The notes under the pieces: generated by a model
Told to the model about the DNA's origin: nothing
The model's database searches: none
The model's input: only the letters and a program-made list of their open reading frames with translations
From: Microbacteriaceae bacterium PS02067
GTDB taxonomy: Bacteria; Actinomycetota; Actinomycetes; Actinomycetales; Microbacteriaceae
DNA length: 38,256 bases
NCBI GenBank assembly: GCA_029960085.1
Contig: JASCPG010000027.1
Coordinates: 1 to 38,256 of the forward strand
Reading direction: 5' to 3'
Made by a program: the position numbers and the translations under genes
In this document: one piece after another, positions 24,247 through 32,398 of the stretch
Layout: each line of letters opens with the position of its first letter
How positions within the stretch are numbered: position 1 is the stretch's first letter

Positions 24247-24516
24247 CTACGGGGCGTCGGGGGTGGCGGCGAGGACGGTGTCCAGAAATGTGAGCCGCCA
24301 CGCTGTGGGGTCGGCGATCGCCCGGGCGCACAGCACGCGCAGCGACTCTCGTTCGTCGGCGGTGAGTTCCACGTCGACGAGGGGCTCCAGCGCGGCGGTG
24401 ACGGCCGCGTGGAGGCCGGCGGACTCGTCGAGCGCCGCGTAGTCGTCGTTGTGGTACATCGCGGCGAGGGCGGTGTTGACGATCAGCTCGTCGGCCTGCT
24501 CAGTGGTCAGTTCCAT
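24247..24516 (-). CDS. Small acidic hypothetical protein
   Basis: This 89-residue acidic, helical protein (LTTEQADELIVNTALAAMY; ADERESLRVLCARAIAD) has a strong GGAGGAG ribosome-binding site before ATG 24516. It sits 18 bases after the methylase-helicase stop and just before the repeat protein, so all three are likely co-transcribed. The acidic charge next to a highly basic neighbour makes a partner relation conceivable, but that is inference only. Confidence 0.55.
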   Translation of the reverse strand: MELTTEQADELIVNTALAAMYHNDDYAALDESAGLHAAVTAALEPLVDVELTADERESLRVLCARAIADPTAWRLTFLDTVLAATPDAP

Positions 24517-24534
24517 AGGTTCTCCTCCGTACGG

Positions 24535-27500
24535 TCATCGGTTCCAGCTTGGGCCAGTGTCGCCGGGTCCGGGCGAGTGAGGGCCGGTCTGTGGATAGGC
24601 GGTGTGTTCGGGTCTATGAGGGGCTGCGGCAGGTTCGGGAAGTGCCGCGGGGATGGCGAGCTGCGCGTCGACGGCGGCGAGGGCTGCCCGGGCCGCGCCG
24701 AGCTGCTCGGTGTGCTTGAACGGGGTGGTGAGGGAGCGCTGGGCGTCTTCAAGGCTGCGCTGATGCTCCTGGAGCTCGAGCTGCGCTTTGCTGATCCGAT
24801 CCGGGAGTGAGCTGAGGCGGTTCTCGATCTGGCGGATGACGCCGACCCCGTCCCCGTCGAGCACGTGCTCGATCGGAACTCGGACTTCCGTCTCGGGGAT
24901 GCCCTCGAACTGAAACACGACGACAGGGTTTCCCAGGACGGATCGGGTGCGGGCGGTCACCGTGAACCCGGAGATCTCGCCGACCTGTCCACGCGCACGT
25001 TCTTCGTGCGGCCGGGCGTACTGGATCCCGGTGTTGCGCGCCCATTGAGCCAGCGACGCGGCGGCCGCGGTGCGGGTCGTGCACGCGCGTTGGGTGATGG
25101 TCATGTGGAATCGGTCGCCCGAGAGGTCGTGCACACGTCCGAGGGCCTCTCGGTAGGCGGAGAGGTTGGCTTGGAGCTGCTCGATGCGCCGCTCCAGGCC
25201 CTTCGCGGTGGCGTGCACGGTGGTCTGGTTGCGGTGCCAGGCTCGTTCCAGCCGTTCGAGGCGCCCCACTTCGTTGAGCGCGACGGACCGCTCCAGGAGC
25301 AGGGGGTTACCGCTGGCGAGTGCTTTGGCTTCCGCCGCGCTGAGGACGTCCGAGGGAAGGTCTTCGATCTCGCGGACATCGAGCCGGCCGCGCATCACCT
25401 GGGAGATGAATCGTGCTTTGCGTTCGATGGTCTGCCACATGTACGCCGCGAACGTGCCGGTGACGACGTACTGGTAGATCTCCACTTCGCTGTTCTGGTT
25501 CAGCTGCCGCAGGATGCGTCCGTGCCGTTGGGCGACGTCGGCGGGCCGCCACGGGCAGTCGACGTCGTGCAGCGCGACTGCCCGCGCTTGCACGTTGGTT
25601 CCCACACCCATCCGGGTGGTGGAGCCAATGAGCACCGCGATGCGTCCTTCACGGGCGGCGCTGAAGATGCTGGCCTTCTGCTTGTCGTTCTTCGCTTCGT
25701 GGATATAGCGGATGCTCGCCTCGGGCACCCCTCGGGCGGTGAGGAGTAGCTTGAGCTCGTCGTACGCGTTCCATTGGTCATCCTTCGGGGTGCCGAGGTC
25801 GAGGAAGACGAGCTGGAGGGCCCCCGGCACCGGTGAGGGTTCGCCGGTGCGGGTGTCCTGGTACCGGTTGTCCTTGTTCTGGTGATGGATGCGGGCGATG
25901 GTATCGGCGATGGTCTCCAGCGCGGGAGGGTCCTCTGGCTGCGCGTCGGGGTCGATCATCCGGTAGTCGAGGGCAGCCTTTCGGCCGTCGGTGGAGATCT
26001 TCAGCATGTTGTCGACGTCGGGTGTGACCGAACGGTTGGCGACCGCTTCGGCCCGTTCTCCGAGGCGCTCGACGTAGTCGAGAACGACGGACGGTGCGGC
26101 GATCGCGACGGTGTGCGGGGCGCGTTGCCCGTCGGCTCGGGTCTTGAGCTCCGGGGTGGGCAGGTTGAGGTCTTCGGCTGTCTTGACGTCCGCGAACACG
26201 TGCCACATGCGCAGCATTTCGGGCACGTTCTGGAAGCGCGCGAACCGGGTCTTCAGTCGGAAGCTGCCGCCTTGGGGTGCCATCTCCATCTCAGAGGTGG
26301 TGACGCCGAAGGTCGCCGCCCAGGCGTCGAACGCTTCAACGCCGGCCTCGCGCAGCAGGTCGGGTCGCAGGTACCTCTGCATGACGTGGGCTTCGGTGAT
26401 GGAGTTCGCGATCGGGGTTGCGGTGGCGACGGTGACCACCCGCGCGCCGTGCCGGTCGCGGAGGTAGGCGAGCTTCATGGCCATGTCGGTGGAGCGCAGT
26501 GAGCCGTCGATGCGGGCGTCGGGGATCCGGGAGATCGTGTCGAGGTTCTTGTAGGTGTGGAACTCGTCGACCATCAGGTAGTCGATGCCGGTGGCCTCGA
26601 AGGTGATGCCGGGGTCGCGGTCGACGTCGAGCAGGCGACGTTGCTTCTCCTGCGCGGCGGCGAGCTGCTTCTCGATCTGTTTGACGGACAGTCGGTCCAG
26701 TTCGGGGTCGGAGAGGGCTTGCTCGAGCAGGGTGATTTCCCTGTCGATGTAGCGGCCCTGGGTGGCTGGTTCGACGGGGAGACGTTTGAATGCCTCCTGG
26801 GTGAGGATGACGGCGTCCCATTCGTTGGCGGCGGCGCGGGCGACGAACAGGCGCCGCTTGTCGCCGGCGAGGGTGTCAGTGCTCGCGGCCAGCAGCCGCG
26901 CTTCCGGGTAGATCTGCAACCATTCGCGGGTGAACTGCTCGAGCATGTGGTTGGGGACGACGACCCCGACCTTGCCGGCCATGCCGAGGCGGCGTAGCTC
27001 CATCGCGCCGGCGATCATTTCGGCGGTCTTGCCGGCCCCGACTTCGTGGAACAGGCCGACGGCCGGTTCGTTGAGGATGCGGGCGACTGCGGCTTTTTGG
27101 TGGGGGCGGAGGGAGAAGGTGGCCGTCATGCCGGGGAAGGTGAGGGAGTCGCCTTCGGCGGAGTAGTCGCGCAGCACGATGCTGTTGAAGCGGCGGTTGT
27201 ACTCGTCGGCCAGGTGTCGGGCGCGGTCGGGGTCTTCCCAGATCCATTCTTCGAACCGCTCGGCGATCAGGTCGGCTTTCTCCTGCATTGCCGCGGATTC
27301 GGTGGGGTTGACGACCCGCCGAATGGTGTCGCCTTCTTCGATCTCGTCGATGACCCGCATCTCGTCTTGGCGGAGCATCCGCTCGAAGATCTCGTGGGCG
27401 CTGCGGCGCGCGGTGCCCCATTCGCTGGTGGCCAGGACGGTGCGGCGCATGCCGCCGCGCACCTTCCAGTCGGTGGGCAGCGGGCAGGAGACGGTGACCG

Positions 27501-29487
27501 TGTCGTCGCGGACCAGTTCTCGGAGGAACTGCTGGTGCACGGCGGGGCTGATCCACACGGCGCCGGCTTTCGCGGCGATATCTTCGGGGGTCAGTGGGGT
27601 CGGCAGCGCGTCGCGCAGCGCGTCGAGGTTGACTCGGTACTTCGGGTTCACCTCGGCCGCGATCTGGGCGGCGTCGATCTTGCCGGTGAGACTTCCGGAG
27701 AGGTAGGCGGCGGCGGGGGTGAGTTCCCCCGTCTCGGGGTCGTCGTAGACGAGGGTTCCCAGCCGTTCGCGGGTGGAGGTGGTGGTGTCTCCGAGGAGGC
27801 TGGCCATGTACTCGAGGTTGGCGCTCCCCCGCTGGTTGAGGGACAGCTGCAGTGCTTCTGCGGGGGTGTCTGCGCCGAGTCGTTCTGGGCGTGGCAGCAC
27901 GACGCGCTGGTGCAGGATCGCGGCGGGTTCGGCGTGTTGGGTGTCGTCGTCGAACACCTCGAGGGCGAACACGAGGGGCCCGAATGGGTCGTCGCGGAGT
28001 AGTCGTGCAGCTGTGGGGATGCGGCGGGCGAGGATCGGTTCTCCGTGCTCGTCGACGCGGCCGGTGGCGGTGGGCGTGTAGCGGTTTAGAGCCCCGTAGG
28101 TGGCGACGTGGCGGCGCCACGCGTGGTGGAGCTGTTCGCGTGTCTGACGGATTCGGTCGGTGTCGTCAAGCTGAGCGCGTTCGGCGGCGAGCTGCTCGGT
28201 GGCGAGGTCTCGCAGCTGCAGCATGGAGCGCAGCTCGTTCGCGGCCGATTTGGGGACCGCGAGTGGTTCCCGGCCGGCGCGTGTGCTGACAGCGAAGGTG
28301 CCGTCGGGCTGCGCGTGGATGCTGCCGTCCCAGGCGTCGCGTTCGACACTGTCCACGGCGGTGGGCGCCGGGTCGGTGCGGGCTGTCATGGTGAGGCCGC
28401 GGTGACGGGCGTCGTCGACGACGTCGTTGAGCCGGAGGGTCAGCCGCGTTGCGATGTCGGCAAGGTCTGGTGCGACGACGCTGAGCGTCTCCGACCCGTA
28501 CATGCCGTTGCCGACATGCAGGGTTCCGAGGATGTTCTGGGGTCGCAGGTCGAAGTAGCTGTTGATCTTCACCGTGGCGTTATCGACGGTGCGGGCGCTG
28601 ACGCCTTCCCAGGTGAGGTCGGCCGGTGGTTGCCCAGGTTCGCGGCGTCGGAGGATGAGGAGGTCCGTGACCGCTTCGGTGCCGGCGGTGCGGCGGTGGG
28701 CGCCGGAGGGCAGACGGATCGCGCCGACCAGGTCGGCGTATTGGTTCATCTCGCGTCGAGCTGCCGGGTTGGCGGCGTCGAGGGTGAACCGGCTGGTGAG
28801 GACGGCGACGATCCCGCCGGGGCGGGTGAGGCGGAGGGATTTGAGGATGAAGTGGTTGTGCAGCGCGTGCCGGTTGGCGTTGTCGATGGGGTCGTGGAGG
28901 ACGAGGTCGGCGAAGGGGACGTTGCCGATGGTCGCGTCGAAGGTGCCGGCGGGGATCCGTGTGTCGGCGAACGATTCGCTGCGCACGGTGGCGTCCGGGT
29001 ACAACAGCCGGGAGATGCGGGCGGTGGTGTCGTCGAGCTCCACACCGGTGACGTGTGCGGTGGGGGGTGCTGCGCCGATGAAGGCGCCGTTCCCGCTGCC
29101 CGGTTCGAGGACGTTGCCGCCGGCGAATCCGAGCGCACCGAGCGTGGCCCAGATGCTCTGCACGTACGCGGGGTGCGTGTAGTGGGCGTTGAGGGTGGTG
29201 CGGCGCGCTTGGGTGTACTCGGCCTCGGTGAGCAACTCGCGTAGCGTGGCACGCTCGCTCTCCCAGTCGGTGCGGCTGGTGTCGAAGACCTCGGTCACGG
29301 CGCCCCACCCGGACCATCGTGCGAGGATCTGCTGTTCGGCGGCATCGGCGGCGCGTTCGCTGTCCTCCACCTCGCGCAGCACGCGGATCGCGGCGATGTT
29401 CGCGAGGTAGCGGGACCGTGCGCCGGAGGGCGCTGCCGGTTCGCGTCCGGGGGTGTAGCGAGTTAGCGGCTGCTGTCGCGCCGCCAC
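24535..29487 (-). CDS. Giant N6-adenine methylase / SNF2-type helicase
   Basis: This fused enzyme is about 1650 residues long from GTG 29487. Seen: an N-terminal methylase with SAM motif LEPGSGNGAF (about 127-136) and motif IV NVPF (189-192, replacing NPPF/NPPY); a long middle region; an SF2 helicase with GAGKT (about residue 814), DEFH (about 973) and a C-terminal GVGTNVQARAV and QRHGRILRQ block; then coiled coils. Related giant methylase-helicases occur on conjugative plasmids and phages (DarB of phage P1 is an analogue) and are linked to anti-restriction or protection of incoming DNA. The frame is open back to 30204, but its first 240 codons are mostly a G/R/D-rich shadow of the gene at 29463-29993. 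The start is therefore uncertain. Confidence 0.8.
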   Translation of the reverse strand: MAARQQPLTRYTPGREPAAPSGARSRYLANIAAIRVLREVEDSERAADAAEQQILARWSGWGAVTEVFDTSRTDWESERATLRELLTEAEYTQARRTTLNAHYTHPAYVQSIWATLGALGFAGGNVLEPGSGNGAFIGAAPPTAHVTGVELDDTTARISRLLYPDATVRSESFADTRIPAGTFDATIGNVPFADLVLHDPIDNANRHALHNHFILKSLRLTRPGGIVAVLTSRFTLDAANPAARREMNQYADLVGAIRLPSGAHRRTAGTEAVTDLLILRRREPGQPPADLTWEGVSARTVDNATVKINSYFDLRPQNILGTLHVGNGMYGSETLSVVAPDLADIATRLTLRLNDVVDDARHRGLTMTARTDPAPTAVDSVERDAWDGSIHAQPDGTFAVSTRAGREPLAVPKSAANELRSMLQLRDLATEQLAAERAQLDDTDRIRQTREQLHHAWRRHVATYGALNRYTPTATGRVDEHGEPILARRIPTAARLLRDDPFGPLVFALEVFDDDTQHAEPAAILHQRVVLPRPERLGADTPAEALQLSLNQRGSANLEYMASLLGDTTTSTRERLGTLVYDDPETGELTPAAAYLSGSLTGKIDAAQIAAEVNPKYRVNLDALRDALPTPLTPEDIAAKAGAVWISPAVHQQFLRELVRDDTVTVSCPLPTDWKVRGGMRRTVLATSEWGTARRSAHEIFERMLRQDEMRVIDEIEEGDTIRRVVNPTESAAMQEKADLIAERFEEWIWEDPDRARHLADEYNRRFNSIVLRDYSAEGDSLTFPGMTATFSLRPHQKAAVARILNEPAVGLFHEVGAGKTAEMIAGAMELRRLGMAGKVGVVVPNHMLEQFTREWLQIYPEARLLAASTDTLAGDKRRLFVARAAANEWDAVILTQEAFKRLPVEPATQGRYIDREITLLEQALSDPELDRLSVKQIEKQLAAAQEKQRRLLDVDRDPGITFEATGIDYLMVDEFHTYKNLDTISRIPDARIDGSLRSTDMAMKLAYLRDRHGARVVTVATATPIANSITEAHVMQRYLRPDLLREAGVEAFDAWAATFGVTTSEMEMAPQGGSFRLKTRFARFQNVPEMLRMWHVFADVKTAEDLNLPTPELKTRADGQRAPHTVAIAAPSVVLDYVERLGERAEAVANRSVTPDVDNMLKISTDGRKAALDYRMIDPDAQPEDPPALETIADTIARIHHQNKDNRYQDTRTGEPSPVPGALQLVFLDLGTPKDDQWNAYDELKLLLTARGVPEASIRYIHEAKNDKQKASIFSAAREGRIAVLIGSTTRMGVGTNVQARAVALHDVDCPWRPADVAQRHGRILRQLNQNSEVEIYQYVVTGTFAAYMWQTIERKARFISQVMRGRLDVREIEDLPSDVLSAAEAKALASGNPLLLERSVALNEVGRLERLERAWHRNQTTVHATAKGLERRIEQLQANLSAYREALGRVHDLSGDRFHMTITQRACTTRTAAAASLAQWARNTGIQYARPHEERARGQVGEISGFTVTARTRSVLGNPVVVFQFEGIPETEVRVPIEHVLDGDGVGVIRQIENRLSSLPDRISKAQLELQEHQRSLEDAQRSLTTPFKHTEQLGAARAALAAVDAQLAIPAALPEPAAAPHRPEHTAYPQTGPHSPGPGDTGPSWNR

Positions 29488-29993
29488 CTGTCCTGGACGC
29501 TCTGGGTCCACGCCGTCCAGGCCGGCGGGGTTTGTAGGTGATCCCACGGGGAGGCTGCTTCCACCAGCTGGGTGAGCAGGTCCTCGGTGACCAGGAACCG
29601 CGCCGCGGTCTGTTGCGGGGTCGCGATCGCTTGCTCGTCGAGCCCCTCCAGTTCGCTCTTGCGCGCCCACACCCACGCCAGGAGGGCGTCCAGGGTGTCC
29701 GGGGTGGTGTCCTCCCACTCCGAGAAGGTCAGTTCCGGGGTCGCGTACATCGGCGATTCCGCGATCGCGATCTCCTCGGCCTGTCTCGTGGCTGCTTTCA
29801 CCCGTGCCACCTTGTCCAGGTACGCCTCGCCCGGCAGGTCCGGGCCGGCCAGCGTCGGGGTCAGCGCCGCGATCGCGGTCGCGATCTCCTCCCCCATCTG
29901 GGTGAAGTACTCTTCCGGGTTGGTCAGCGCCGCGTACGCCTGGGGTCGATGGTGCTGCCAGTGTTCCTTGGCTCGCGTGCCGTACTGGTTCAT
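29463..29993 (-). CDS. TnpV-like conserved small protein
   Basis: This 176-residue protein, started at ATG 29993, can extend to 30083. MNQYGTRAKEHWQHHRPQAY followed by NPEEYFTQMGEEIATAI resembles the short TnpV-like proteins often found on Gram-positive mobile elements. It lies in the +1 frame relative to the long frame of the next gene. GC at third codon positions is near 100% in the C-terminal part that I checked, against clearly mixed values in the long frame, so this is the coding frame here. Its stop overlaps the proposed methylase-helicase start by about 25 bases. Role unknown; the TnpV label is a resemblance only. Confidence 0.55.
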   Translation of the reverse strand: MNQYGTRAKEHWQHHRPQAYAALTNPEEYFTQMGEEIATAIAALTPTLAGPDLPGEAYLDKVARVKAATRQAEEIAIAESPMYATPELTFSEWEDTTPDTLDALLAWVWARKSELEGLDEQAIATPQQTAARFLVTEDLLTQLVEAASPWDHLQTPPAWTAWTQSVQDRWRRDSSR

Positions 29994-30195
29994 CCGCTTC
30001 CCAACTTGTCCGAGTGCCCAGTAGATCAGCAAACCCAGCCAGAGGTGGGGTCGGTGCAGCAGTGGCGTCGTCGTTGCGCGCATCCCGCTCCCCCGTTCCT
30101 GCCGTGGCGTCGGAGATGTCCGCGTCCGAGGTGCCCCACAGGTCGAACTCGAGCTGTGTTGCGGGGACGTGGTTGCGTCTGCGTCGTCCGGCCAT
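29994..30195 (-). other. Coding-like N-terminal segment with no stop of its own
   Basis: From ATG 30195 (preceded by AGGTGGGAG) the frame reads MAGRRRRNHVPATQLEFDLW and on, with good third-position GC for about 40 codons. It then loses coding character near 30085 while the +1 frame gains it. No stop occurs before the methylase-helicase frame 240 codons later. It could be the true N-terminus of that enzyme interrupted by the TnpV-like gene, a short gene broken by an indel, or the N-terminus of the TnpV-like protein after a frameshift. Unresolved. Confidence 0.4.
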
Positions 30196-30241
30196 CTCTC
30201 CCACCTGGTGTCTGCTGGGTTGCGGGCACTGTATCAGGCAG

Positions 30242-30283
30242 GCGAATACTTAATATATTCGCTCTGGTGGTGGGGGTTGTCAA
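30242..30283 (-). promoter_or_regulatory. Promoter with palindromic operator for the methylase-helicase operon
   Basis: On the - strand a perfect TTGACA (30283-30278) is followed by TATATT (30257-30252), 20 bases apart. That spacing is long, so a nearer AT-rich hexamer may be the true -10. The -10 region lies in a palindrome GCGAATA..TATTCGC (30242-30248 and 30256-30262, 7-base spacer). This is the most AT-rich spot in the area and a likely repressor site. Confidence 0.55.
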
Positions 30284-30294
30284 CGCGTAGCGGG

Positions 30295-31296
30295 TCAGTC
30301 GAGGGTAGGCCCCGTGGTCGTTGGTGCCGGTGCGGGCGGCTGCGGGTCGGCGGTGGGCGTGGGGGTTTGCGCGGCGGTGATCTCGGCTTGGAGTGCGGTG
30401 AGGCGCTCGGTCAGTCGCGCGGCGGCCTCTGAGCCTTGTGGGAGGTTCATGGAGGGTACGACATCGCGGAGGGCGATGGTGTGCAGCTCGTCGAGGACCG
30501 GGGCGGTGGCGGTGTTGAACTGGTGGGAGGCGCGGGCGTACAGGGTGAAGGCGCGCAGCTCGGCGAGCCATGCGGCGGCGGCGCGGTTGGTGATCGGCGT
30601 CGACCGGCCCTCGTCGAGGGCGTCGGTGGCCTTATCGGGCTCGTAGTCGTCGATCTCGGCACGGTAGAGGGTTCCGGCGCGGTTGATTACTGCGACGGCA
30701 TCTATGGGGCCTTCAGGGGTGATTTGCGTGAGGATCTCGCGGGTTCCCTGCCACCCGCGTTCGTGGGCGGCTAGCGTCGTCCATCGGGGGTCTCGTGAGG
30801 CTTGGTGGCTGGCGAAGTATCGGCCGGCGGCGGAGAGCAGGCTGTCCATTCGTGGTGTTGCGAGGGCGACGAGCTCGGTGGAGAAGCCGGCTCGGCGATA
30901 CTGCGCGGCGGTGTCGAGCGTGACCTGTGGGGTGTGGAAGGTGCCTTCCAGCAGGAGCGATCTGCGGGTGTCGCGGGCGTGTTCGATCGCCATTCGGACC
31001 CAGACGGCGGTTGCTTGGGCGAGTGTGGGGCCGGCGGTGAGTGGTCCCGCCTCCATGAGCTGCTCGTAGTGCGGGTGGAATGCTCTCAGGTCGTCGCCGG
31101 AGAGCGGGATGATTCCGGGGCGCTCCTTGATGAGCCGCGGGGTGGCGTTTGACTTGCCTGACCCTGGCTGCCCGCCGACCAGGACGATGGTGGGGCGGGT
31201 GGCGATGGGTTGGTTGTCGGGGAAGTAGTACGGGCGAATGTCTTCGTCGAAGATCCGCTGCAGCTCGGCGGCGGACAGTTCGGGTGGGGTGCTCAC
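30295..31296 (-). CDS. Zeta-type toxin (UDP-GlcNAc kinase family)
   Basis: This 333-residue protein has the zeta/PezT layout: P-loop GGQPGSGKS at about 41-49, then LSGDDLRAFHPHYEQL carrying the conserved Asp-Asp-x-Arg and His/Pro signature, an LLLEGTFHTP strand, and AAGRYFASHQAS with the basic lid residues. Zeta toxins phosphorylate UDP-N-acetylglucosamine and block cell-wall synthesis (family knowledge). It is longer than the 250-290 residues of classical members because of a Pro/Thr-rich tail. GTG 31296 overlaps the stop of the small upstream gene as GTGA, the usual antitoxin-toxin coupling. It should stabilise the plasmid by killing plasmid-free cells. Confidence 0.85.
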   Translation of the reverse strand: MSTPPELSAAELQRIFDEDIRPYYFPDNQPIATRPTIVLVGGQPGSGKSNATPRLIKERPGIIPLSGDDLRAFHPHYEQLMEAGPLTAGPTLAQATAVWVRMAIEHARDTRRSLLLEGTFHTPQVTLDTAAQYRRAGFSTELVALATPRMDSLLSAAGRYFASHQASRDPRWTTLAAHERGWQGTREILTQITPEGPIDAVAVINRAGTLYRAEIDDYEPDKATDALDEGRSTPITNRAAAAWLAELRAFTLYARASHQFNTATAPVLDELHTIALRDVVPSMNLPQGSEAAARLTERLTALQAEITAAQTPTPTADPQPPAPAPTTTGPTLD

Positions 31297-31544
31297 TGCT
31301 CCCCCGGCGTGAGCTCCGTGAGGCGTTGCTCGAGCTGGGCGGTGAAGGCGAGGATGCGGTCTCGGTCGTGGCCGTCGACGGCGAGATATCCCTCTCGCCA
31401 GAGGCTCATCTCGTCGCGCAGCTGCTGCTGGTCGTGGGAGTCAGGAAGGCGGCGTAGCTGCTGCAGCAGGCGCGCGTTGAGCGCGGTGAGGCGCTCTTGC
31501 ATCGTGTCGTAGGCGACGATGTCGTTCACTCTCCACCCGACCAC
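31293..31544 (-). CDS. Putative epsilon-like antitoxin
   Basis: This 83-residue, all-helical, charged protein (VAYDTMQERLTALNARLLQQL; FTAQLEQRLTEL) lies directly before and overlaps the zeta toxin gene. Size, helical character and coupling fit an antitoxin that blocks the toxin's nucleotide site, as epsilon does. Sequence similarity to epsilon is not evident. It starts at GTG 31544 with AAGGGGG five bases upstream. A TAACAT -10-like hexamer lies near 31567-31572 on the same strand. Confidence 0.65.
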   Translation of the reverse strand: MVGWRVNDIVAYDTMQERLTALNARLLQQLRRLPDSHDQQQLRDEMSLWREGYLAVDGHDRDRILAFTAQLEQRLTELTPGEQ

Positions 31545-31601
31545 AGCACCCCCTTGCTTGGTACCTATGTTAGTCGCCGGCGCTGGGGCTTCCGGGTTGT
31601 G

Positions 31602-31856
31602 TCAGCGTCGCGTGCTGGCGATGCGCTCAATGTGGTCCGGTCTCAGATCGCACCAGTGGTCTTGGTCGTCGACGACCACGACGGGCGCCGTGCTGTAGCC
31701 GAGATCCTCGGTCACGTAGAGGTACGCATCGGGGTGCTCGTTGATGTTCACTTCCCGGTACGGGATGTTCTTCGCCGCGAGCATGATCTTCGTCATCCGG
31801 CATTTCCCGCAGCTGGGCCCGGTTGTGTAGACCGTGAGGACGAGCTCCTCGTTCAT
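31602..31856 (-). CDS. Glutaredoxin/NrdH-like redoxin
   Basis: This 84-residue thioredoxin-fold protein has the active site CGKC at 16-19 (TTGPSCGKCRMTK), a STAPVVVV strand with the conserved cis-proline, and a C-terminal helix. ATG 31856 has a GGAGGAG ribosome-binding site and excludes a seven-residue extension. NrdH-type redoxins reduce class Ib ribonucleotide reductase or other disulphides. The gene stands alone between the toxin pair and the partition genes, and no reductase or ribonucleotide reductase is on this plasmid, so it must use host partners. Confidence 0.75.
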   Translation of the reverse strand: MNEELVLTVYTTGPSCGKCRMTKIMLAAKNIPYREVNINEHPDAYLYVTEDLGYSTAPVVVVDDQDHWCDLRPDHIERIASTRR

Positions 31857-32092
31857 GGCTTCTCCTCCCTCCCCCACTTCGTTCTTTTGCCGTGGAGGCG
31901 ACCGCTGTCGCCGTCAGGGAGTGCGGCTCGCAGTGCCAGTGACCGTGGAATAGCGGACGAGCGCAGCGACGGAGCATATGCCGCGAAAGCACTTGCGCGC
32001 AGGGCCGCCGACCGCATGATGCCGCAGGCTCCACGGCATAGAACGACGCTTTCAGAGTGATATCGCACTGACATCGTGAGCCCCGCGCACTG
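31857..32092. other. Intergenic region with shared motif
   Basis: There is no convincing gene in these 236 bases. They contain GAGCGCAGCGAcGGAG at 31959-31974, matching 22525-22540 at 15 of 16 bases, and AGTGATATC near 32058, which recurs in inverted form in the centromere-like region at about 33124-33132. Confidence 0.4.
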
Positions 32093-32398
32093 TCAGCTGT
32101 GTTCCGTGCGCAGGGCTTCGAGCCCGAGCCGCATCGCCTTGAGGGCGATCTTGTGCTGTGAGCGGTCCTCCAGCGCGGCGATCTCCGCCAGCTCTTGAGG
32201 CATGTCAGGCGCGTTCCAGCGCAACAGGAATGTCCGCGGTACACCCGCCGGCCATCCGCTCGGCTCGGGGCTGGCCGCCGGCGTCGCGGCAACCGGGCGC
32301 GGCGTCACGGTGGCCGGCTGCACCGCGGGGGTGTCGGCTCCGGCGGCGAACGCTTCCAGTCGGGCCTGGTCGATCGGTTCCCTCTTCTTGATGGCCAT
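32093..32398 (-). CDS. Partition partner, ribbon-helix-helix-like (ParB/ParG type)
   Basis: This 101-residue protein has a basic N-terminus (MAIKKREPIDQARLE), a Pro/Ala/Thr-rich flexible stretch, and a C-terminal segment RTFLLRWNAPDMPQELAEIA followed by HKIALKAMRLGLEAL. That segment reads as one strand and two helices, as in ribbon-helix-helix centromere-binding proteins. The ATG shares its first base with the last base of the ParA stop. Small RHH partners with a flexible arm typically follow a short ParA in type Ib systems and bind repeats upstream of the operon. Confidence 0.7.
   Translation of the reverse strand: MAIKKREPIDQARLEAFAAGADTPAVQPATVTPRPVAATPAASPEPSGWPAGVPRTFLLRWNAPDMPQELAEIAALEDRSQHKIALKAMRLGLEALRTEHS

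Noticed and set aside
29463..30204. The 1889-codon frame as one continuous protein
   Set aside because: Codons of the middle part are G/R/D-rich with poor third-position GC, while another frame there has strong coding character.
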